Shown: positions 57,401 through 64,000 of the stretch, piece by piece | Position numbering within the stretch: position 1 is the stretch's first letter | How the letters are laid out: the number at the start of each line of letters is the position of its first letter | Assembly (NCBI GenBank): GCA_030374765.1 | Contig: JARGXX010000092.1 | Coordinates: 1 to 64,000, forward strand | DNA from: Agarophyton chilense | Taxonomy: Eukaryota; Rhodophyta; Florideophyceae; Gracilariales; Gracilariaceae | DNA: 64,000 nucleotides | Direction of reading: 5' to 3' | Position numbers and translations under genes: made by a program | The notes under the pieces: generated by a model | Told to the model about the DNA's origin: nothing | The model's input: the letters and a program-made list of their open reading frames with translations, nothing else | Database searches by the model: none

Positions 57401-58121
57401 AGAATGGGGGAAAATCCGGCGAAGAGGAAAAACGGGGCGAGGGTCGGGCACTAACAGGCACCGGACCCGAGAACCAGAAAAGGGGCGAAACAACAAAAGA
57501 AACCCAATACAGGGGCTAAAACCTGTCCTCGAAAGGAAACACAAAAAGCACGCAACAAGTAAGCAGAACCCCCACGGGGTATCGTGCACGCAGGTAGTCT
57601 GAGCGGTCCAAAGGGGGTGGTTGCACGGAACCCAAACGTGGGCACTCTCCAAGTGGAGTCGTGTCCCTACGCAGGCGTTGCTAACCAGAGCCCGTTCCGG
57701 GTTGTAAGGCCGAAACGATGGCGACGAAGAACCTCTAAAGGTATCGAAGACCAACCTTGGTTACCATTTACTCTGAGCTTCGGACTATCAGATCTCATCT
57801 CCCTAAGTAGGGCCCACTAACTAAACTCTACAGTAGTGCACACCTGCTCAAGGCCATACACGTGGAGATCCCACTGCCAGGGCCCAAAAATCCAACGTTC
57901 TAACAAATATCCAAAAATCGGTGCCAAAATTAAGCCACGTGTATCACGGGGCCAATCCAACCATGGGCCATCCGAATTTTCCCTTATAGGCGAAATATAA
58001 CCAGAAAACAGTGCCACCTCAGCACACCTTAGAGGGGATCATAGTCATAACCCTCGGAGGGTTCAATCCTCATTCTATGAGTTGCCTCTTCAAGTATCCC
58101 CTAACTGGGCGTTGCTCTACA
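57401..58121 (-). repeat. Candidate 3' LTR of gypsy G (left boundary uncertain)
   Basis: Read on the minus strand, a purine run AAGGAGGGGAGGA (58122-58134) is immediately followed by TGTAGAGCAACGCCC, the arrangement of a polypurine tract and an LTR start for an element running leftward. No gene lies in the stretch. Without the other LTR of G (outside the window) the end cannot be set; 57401 is only a rough limit. Confidence 0.4.
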
Positions 58122-58134
58122 TCCTCCCCTCCTT
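58122..58134 (-). other. Candidate polypurine tract of gypsy G
   Basis: AAGGAGGGGAGGA on the minus strand, adjoining a TG-starting sequence at 58121. It fits the orientation of the G pol at 60326-63985. Confidence 0.45.
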
Positions 58135-58407
58135 AAGACGAGGAAGAACATTCCGAGCCGCGGGTGTCTAACTTTCCGATCACTATACATACTAATCTCC
58201 CAAGGGGGTCCTTCACCACTTCTGAGGATCGCCACAAAACCGGCACATCGGTACAACTTTCTTCTACTCCTCCGACTTTCGGCGATACGCAACTACTCGC
58301 AGCAGCGGTTTCAACTAGCCCTCTCAAGGGAATGAACCCATACGTCATCAACCCACTCTCGGGGCCATCGGCCTCCGCGCCGGCAGACAACGAAGCTCCC
58401 CAGCAGG

Positions 58408-59100
58408 GTGGAGATTTCTCCGATGCTACGGACCATCATGCGTCAGATCGACCTTGTCCCAACGTTGGGTTCGGCCAGCAACGTGCAGGACCTGTATCCA
58501 ATCTTGGACGTGATAGACAACACCCAATGGGATCGAGTTCCAGTGGCAAATCAACCAGCAGGGGAAGGATCCACGCGAGACAAGTCTCCTGGCCGGTACG
58601 ATCCGGGCTCCGGTAACTGGGTCTATTACAATCCCTTCGAAAGGGTTCGCATCAGCGCGGCGCAATCACGGGCGCTGATTGACTCGCCTCGACCGATGCC
58701 GGTGGGACACCCGACGGGGTTCATTTATACCGACGATTACGAGTACGAGCCTCCAGTAGACCTGGACGATCCAGCGTTGGATAACGACGTGCCAGCTCCT
58801 AGTAGAGTACTCCCTGTGGAGCCATCTGCACCCTTCCAACCAGTGGGAACGACCTCAGCTGCGGCGGCGAATGCATCCGGTGGCGGTTCATCTGCTCCCC
58901 CCGTATGGGGTGTGAACACCCTTGCGCAGGCGCCGGTTGCCACTCCGCAAGCGGATAGTGTGCGACAAGGCCTCGTGAACGCAGGCATTCCGATTCCCCC
59001 GGGTATGACGGATGTGAGCCAGATGTTGGCTTTCGCCTCGGCATACCATCAGGGTCAGAATCCCAACGATGGGGCGGGTCCCTCCTCGGGCTTTCCGTAG
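58408..59100 (+). CDS. Unrecognised Pro/Ala/Asp-rich protein, antisense to gypsy G
   Basis: 230 codons. It starts MEISPMLRTIMRQIDL. Residues about 55-100 have a non-random globular look (GRYDPGSGNWVYYNPFER, AAQSRALIDSPRP), followed by an acidic stretch (YTDDYEYEPPVDLDDPALDND) and a Pro/Ala/Gly/Ser-rich C-terminus ending in GPSSGFP. No domain is recognised, and no signal peptide or membrane segment is seen. It lies on the strand opposite to G, between the G chromodomain frame and the putative G 3' LTR, so it could be an antisense accessory gene of the element, a captured host fragment, or the structural gene of another element. A further open stretch precedes it in another frame from 58164. 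Confidence 0.4.
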   Translation: MEISPMLRTIMRQIDLVPTLGSASNVQDLYPILDVIDNTQWDRVPVANQPAGEGSTRDKSPGRYDPGSGNWVYYNPFERVRISAAQSRALIDSPRPMPVGHPTGFIYTDDYEYEPPVDLDDPALDNDVPAPSRVLPVEPSAPFQPVGTTSAAAANASGGGSSAPPVWGVNTLAQAPVATPQADSVRQGLVNAGIPIPPGMTDVSQMLAFASAYHQGQNPNDGAGPSSGFP

Positions 59101-59160
59101 TTCCGCCTTCGGGCAATTGTAGAGTCCATCGCTTGGCGACAATAGTAAACTTCTGATATT

Positions 59161-59310
59161 TGCATGACTTCTTTTCTTCTTCCTTCCTAGGATCTTAACT
59201 TCTACTTCATCTTCTTCCTTCTTAAGATCTTCTTCATCTTCTTCCCTTCCTAGGGTCCAATCTTCTTCTTAATCTTCTTCTCCACTTCGTGGGTCTTCTT
59301 TTCCTTTTTC
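59161..59310 (+). repeat. Polypyrimidine tract with CTTCTTC-type repeats
   Basis: About 150 bp of almost pure C/T on the plus strand, built from CTTCTTCC-like units and two CCTTCCTAGG words, directly downstream of the 58408-59100 frame. On the minus strand it is a polypurine stretch. It may act as an internal purine primer for G, a splice-acceptor-like tract, or simply a microsatellite. Confidence 0.6.
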
Positions 59311-59485
59311 ATTATAAACTGTCCCGATAACCGGTGTTGTGTTCCCCGGTTAACGGCGCTAGGCCGAGGGCCAGTAGACATTCCCTCTCAATACGTGTTC
59401 TTCGGGATACTCTCCTCAATTCCTCTTCAGAGGTCCAACATCTTCCTCACTTCGAGGTCGCATCCACACCAGTTCCCTTGGTGGT

Positions 59486-59776
59486 TTACCCGACTTGGGC
59501 ACGATCCAGATTTGGAGGCAAGCTTACCCGAGCGCGTCGGTGATAGGATAAAACCTTAGACCTTGGAAGGTGCTCAATGGGTTCCACTGTATCCTCCTCA
59601 GGCGAGAATCCGTACCATCGGACTTGGTAGCGAACTTCTCCCTCGGGGGTGTAGATGTGACGCACGATGCGATCGATAACGAATTCCTGCGGGTACACTT
59701 TTCCCTGTTCGGGCTTCTCTTCCATCTTGGAACGCTCTAGTTCCCTTGAGGGTGTCAACGTAGGGTCTAGACACAC
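59486..59776 (-). mobile_element. Separate chromodomain frame of gypsy G
   Basis: 96 codons read leftward: a charged N-terminus (SRELERSKMEEKPEQGK), then the chromodomain FVIDRIVRHIYTPEGEVRYQ, VRWYGFSPEEDTVEP, IEHLPRSKVLSYHRR. It has the same orientation as the G pol but is separated from the end of the integrase frame (60326) by about 550 bp, whereas in F the chromodomain is fused to integrase. It could be a displaced exon-like part of G or the remnant of another chromovirus. Confidence 0.65.
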
Positions 59777-60325
59777 CCCGGTGGGTTCCTTTCCGTGTTG
59801 CGAGCGGGTCTCAGCACTTCGTCCAAACGGCGCCGAGTGGCCTGTGGGCTACGTTGTAACTTCCGTCTACGGAGTCAAAACGGCCCACTTTTGGGGTCTT
59901 CTTAAATTTGAGATCTTCCCGATAACAACGGTGTTCTTAGATTCCGTGACGGTTGAGAAACCGCGACGCGGTAGCGTCTCCAGTCTCAGGGGGGTAAGAC
60001 TTCAACTTCAACCCGAGCTACGGGGACGAAGGTTGCTCTGTTGCAACGCGCCGTGCGACGGAGGCGGTTTGCGCGACGGTTGGTCGTCAGAGCCTTTTGA
60101 TTGGCTCCGTGAGGCGGGTTACGCGACAGTTGGTCGGCAGAGCCTTTTGATTGGCTCGGTGCCATTTGACGTAGGCCACATAAATGCACGGGCACCGGTT
60201 GCCACTCTGCAAGCGGATATGAGGCGGCGCTTTAGGCACGCGCTAGCACTTTCCTGAGCTGTCCCCGACGGGTCTCACTCATTTCTTTCCCATTCTTGAG
60301 GGTTCCAGTGTCTCCATAGGAGTTC
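59777..60325. other. Spacer between G integrase and chromodomain
   Basis: No conserved protein on either strand. It contains a 50-bp tandem duplication (60061-60160) and, at about 60186-60218, a ~30-bp stretch nearly repeating 58925-58955 of the plus-strand frame. Confidence 0.45.
60061..60160 (+). repeat. 50-bp tandem duplication with inverted CCAAT boxes
   Basis: Two adjacent 50-bp units, GAGGCGGTTTGCGCGACGGT... and GAGGCGGGTTACGCGACAGT..., differ at about five positions. Each contains TTTTGATTGGCTC, an inverted CCAAT element (AGCCAAT on the minus strand), so it could be an enhancer-like repeat. Confidence 0.85.
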
Positions 60326-63300
60326 CTATTCCCATTCCATAACGGAGAGCCAAATTTGGTCAACCTCGTCGTCGAGATCTTCCCTGTGCGGGTCCGCTGA
60401 CACAGCTCGTTCCCGAGAAAGCGGGGTTTGAGTGTGCGACACCTCAGTGTCTCTTCCGCGGCGGCGGGTGATCGTCGGCTCTATAGGCGTTCCGGGTGCG
60501 GAGTTCTCCACACGACTCTCCCTAGGCGGGTTTTCGTCATCTTTTCTGACGTCGTGCTCGGCTGGGTCGGCGGTGATGTCGCTACCCATACGCTGGGGTT
60601 GTGGCTTCTCTGTCGCCGGCTCGGTCGGGCTCGCCGTCTCACTTTGAGAACTAGATTCCCTGTTACGGCGACTGGCTGACGCCGAAACATCGTCCTGCGA
60701 AGGAACTAAGTCCTCCTCCCCCTCCTTAGGCGGAGAGCCAGGAGGCTTGACTACCTCCGGTGGGGGAGTAAGTCTGTAAGAGTTCGTTGGCAGGGCCCTT
60801 GAGGGAGCGGGCCCAGGTTCGGGAGTATCCGAAGTTTCCGGTAGGTCGGTTAAACCACGTTCCGGGTGCGGAAGTATAACGGGGCGGGTGTTCGAATCTC
60901 CGCCTGAGGGGTTAACTTCCGTTGAATCATCCCCTGTGGAGGGCGTTGGTGCCGACACCACTTCCACATTTGGGTTGGGCGCTCGTGTGATGCGGTCCCT
61001 GGAGATCCGTTCGTGGCGGTTAGCGATATCCAATACCACCGTGTCCGGGTCTACAGAAACCACACGATAGGGTCCGTCCACAATTGGCGAAAGCTTGTGC
61101 CTACGTTCCTTTTCAAGATTGTAGTATTCCTTTCGAAGGAAGACGAAGTCGTCGGGCTCCACCTGAGGTAGAGGTTTGCGAACCCGATTGTCAAAGTCCT
61201 TCTTGTAGGCGCGTTGAGCTTTGTCCATTGCTTTCCGGGCTATCGGCACCATCTTCGTAAACCAATCCTTCCAGGCTTCTCGGTACAATCCCGGTGACGG
61301 GTACGTCGACAGCGTCGGTTGAGCCTCGATGGCGACCAGCGGCGGTGTCCTCGACAGTACCAGTTCGAATGGGGATAAAGATGTAACCCGATGTACCTGG
61401 GTGTTGTATGCATACGTGATAGCGTCTGTGTACAAGTCCCAATTTTTGGGGTGATCCGCAACATACGATCTCAAAGCGTTGAGTATCGTGCGGTTAAACC
61501 TCTTCACTTGGCCATTCCCCTGAGGGTGATACGTAGTAACAAATAACTTCCTTACATCAAGGATTCGACATACATCCTGAAAGAACTTTGATGCGAATTG
61601 CCCTCCGTTGTCGGATAACAACTGCACCGGCGGTCCATATACGAACACCCAATGGGTCACAAACGCTTGCGCGACGGTAGCGGCGGTGATCCGTTTCAGT
61701 GGCACAGTTCTCGTTAGCTTAGAGAATCTGTCAGAAATGACAAGCAGATACCGATGACCTCGGGGCGTCCTGATAAACTCTCCTAGGATGTCTATGGCCA
61801 CGAATTCGAGTGGAGCCCGTGCCGGGAACACCGTCAACTTCTTAGAGTGCTTCCGAAGTTTGACGTCATTCTTGGCGCAATTGGCGCAGGTCCGTCTGAC
61901 GGCGTAACAATCGAATGCCATTGCCGGCCAGTAAAAGTCCCTTCTCAACGTGAGGTACAGTTTTCTTCCCCCGGGGTGGGCGCCAACCTTCACATAGTGA
62001 GTGAGGTGTAATACCCTCTATTGTAGGGTGTGCGGCACCACTATCCTCGGGCGAGGTCCAACGGTCCTGATTAGGTAACCCTGATCGTCGTCCTCGAAAA
62101 GTAACTGAAATCCTCCGTTGAGGCGAGCCCGAATCCGTGTACAGAATAGGTCGAGCTGTTGCTCGCGTATCATCTCCTCTGGAGAGATAGGTATAAAAGA
62201 GCCGGTCGGCGAATCCAGACTCTCGTTGACGAGTATATCGTCACAAACATCATCCGTCAGCGGTTGAGCTCCTCCCTCGAGGTCCGATACCATAAAGCAT
62301 GGGATGTCATCGTCCTCGTAGGGTTCCGTTTCCGCTGTTGTTCCCAAGCGGGATAGTGCATCAGCCTGAGTGTTCAGCTTCCCTTTCTTGTACAGGATCT
62401 CAAAGTCGAATTCCGACAGTCGGAGAGGCCAGCGCATAAGGCGGCCCGAGGGTTCGGAGATCTCCAGGAGCCAAGGCAAGCATGCGTGGTCCGTATGGAC
62501 TTTGAAACGAGTACCCATCAGATAGGGGCGAAGTGTAGCTAAGGCCCACACGACGGCTAAACATTCTTTCTCGGAGACCGAGTAGTTCCTTTCATGGACA
62601 TTCAGGGAACGTGACCAGTACCCAATAGGGTGACGTTCACCATCCTCAGAGGATTGGAACAGTGCACACCCTACTTGGTTTGCACTAGCATCGGTGTCCA
62701 CTTCGTAAGGGAGCCCAGGATTGGGTAGAGCCAAGATTGGCGGTGATGTTACGGCATTCATCAGTGCCGTGAAGGCAGACGCTTCCGCGTCGCCAAAAGG
62801 TTCCAGTTCAACTGGTTGTCCCTTCGTCAGGAGCCTGTTTAGGGGGGTGGCCATATCCGCAAAGTTCGGGACGAATCGGCGATACACGGTACACAGACCT
62901 AAGAAGGATCGCAACTCCGTTTGAGTTTTCGGGTGTTTTGCTTCCTTCAAGGATTTCACTCGTACTTCATCGATTGAAAGCTGTCCGGGACGGATGATAT
63001 GACCCAGATACTTAACCGAATCGGTGAAAAACTCGCACTTCTTGAGTTTCAAGGTGATTCCCGCGTCGCGGAGTATCTTCCTTACGTCCCTGACGTGTTC
63101 GAGGTGGTCATCCAGGTTGTTGGAGAAGACAATAATGTCGTCTAAATACACTAGACACGTCCTCCACTTGAAGGGAGCCAACAGAATGTCTATCGCCCGT
63201 TGAAACGTTGCGGGGGCATTTGTCAACCCAAAAGGCATCCTCCGGAATCGGAAAAGTCCTTGATGACACACGAAAGCCGTTTTGTCTCGATCTTCCTCCC

Positions 63301-64000
63301 TAATAGGGACTTGCCAGTAGCCCGCATTGGCGTCGAGGGTAGAGAAAACAGTAGCGCTCCCAAGGGAGTCGATGTATTCGTCCATCCGAGGGATCGGGTA
63401 CACATCCTTAATGGTTACCTCGTTCAGGCGTCTGTAATCGATGCAGAAACGCCACGATCCATCCGGTCTCGGAACTAACACCACTGGTGAGGCCCAAGCG
63501 GACTGGGCAGGTTCAATTACGCCCGCTTTAAGCATCTTCTCCACCTGAGATTTCTCCTTTTCTCGAGCTTTCGGTCCAGCCCTGTAAGGGTGTTGGGCAA
63601 TAGGCCGAGTGTTCGGTAACAAGTCGATGCGGTGTTCTGTAATCCCAATAGTTCCAAGGGAACCATCCCACATGGGGGTAAATTCACGAAGCATGTGCCT
63701 CAGCTTCTCCCGATGAGATGCGGGTACATGGTTGAGATCCCATTTCTCCAGTTCCTGAACAGGATCCGTCTGGTCTGCTCCTGTGACAGGGGCCGTAACT
63801 TCCTGAGATTTAAAGTGTTCAGCGTGTGGAGCTGCAGTCGTATGCTCACCGTCTTCCGCGATTTCGGCAGTGTCCTCCCCCTCCTTAGGGTCCGCCACAC
63901 CAAGGACCTCTGCGATAGAGATCTTTGTAGGTACGACCGCATGCGGGTGTGGAAGAACAGAACCCAGGATCTGGTGTTTGACCAAATGCTGCGTTGTCTT
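60326..64000 (-). mobile_element. pol: Ty3/gypsy element G pol (RT, RNase H, integrase), cut by the window end
   Basis: Read leftward from the window edge: RT with FCIDYRRLNEVTIKDVYPIP, then MDEYIDSLGSATVFSTLDA, the active site YLDD at 63138-63149 and LGHIIRPGQL; RNase H with DTDASANQVGCALFQ, SEKECLAVVWALATLRPYL and ADALSRLG; integrase with a CANC zinc-site half near 61890, AIDILGEF, LLSDNGGQFASKFF and NGQVKRFNRTI; and the GPY/F module VDGPYRVVSVDPDTVVLD near 61060. After it comes an unusually long (about 200 residues), disordered Pro/Ser/Glu-rich tail ending ...SVMEWE. Gag and protease lie beyond the window. The visible part is nearly open, with about one break, so G is fairly young. Confidence 0.88.

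Noticed and set aside
58101-58390. Minus-strand frames opposite the unknown 58164-59100 region
   Set aside because: Short, overlapping and without protein-like character compared with the plus-strand frame.

Overview
The window is eukaryotic and consists almost entirely of LTR retrotransposons packed and nested against each other. I count at least four Ty1/copia families (A, B, C, H), three Ty3/gypsy copies (E, F, G), a possible hAT transposase scrap and one decayed host gene. There is no prokaryotic signature: no operons, no ribosome binding sites and no CRISPR. The gypsy pols and copia B look to me like types common in oomycetes and early-diverging fungi. This is an impression; the sequence does not fix the lineage, and an LTR-rich alga is also possible.

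Layout. 1-19277: head-to-tail array of copia family A with an exact period of 4120 bp (4119 for the first step), arranged LTR-internal-LTR-internal. It holds five direct LTRs, four full internal regions, a left-edge piece and a final incomplete unit. 19278-19986: an A LTR in inverted orientation, bounded by ~45-bp inverted repeats. 19987-22233: the 5' part of a copia B copy on the minus strand (B1). 22234-27108: a plus-strand B copy (B2) joined head-to-head to B1. 27109-28746: 3' half of a third copia (C). 29495-30740 (minus): relic of a WD40-repeat gene resembling DTL/CDT2. 32172-38165 (minus): an old, much-broken gypsy (E). 38642-45196: copia B3, complete with two LTRs, tRNA-iMet-type primer site and one 1433-codon gag-pol frame. 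45720-46406: faint hAT-like scrap. 46430-48660: broken copia of a fourth type (H). 49265-55755: gypsy chromovirus F with a C-terminal chromodomain. 55756-58121: GC-rich stretch and a likely LTR. 58122-64000 (minus): gypsy G, cut by the window end, with a separately placed chromodomain frame and an unrecognised plus-strand frame in its 3' region.

Most notable: the A array amplifies a form with no recognisable capsid region; the A and B LTRs share a strongly conserved ~155-bp U3 block although their pols are clearly different; and the inverted A LTR has acquired terminal inverted repeats. Ages range widely. A and B3 look recent (near-identical copies or LTRs), F and G intermediate, and C, E and H old.

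The elements are described as fossils: family, extent, parts and rough state only. LTR boundaries of C, E, F, G and H could not be fixed by eye.
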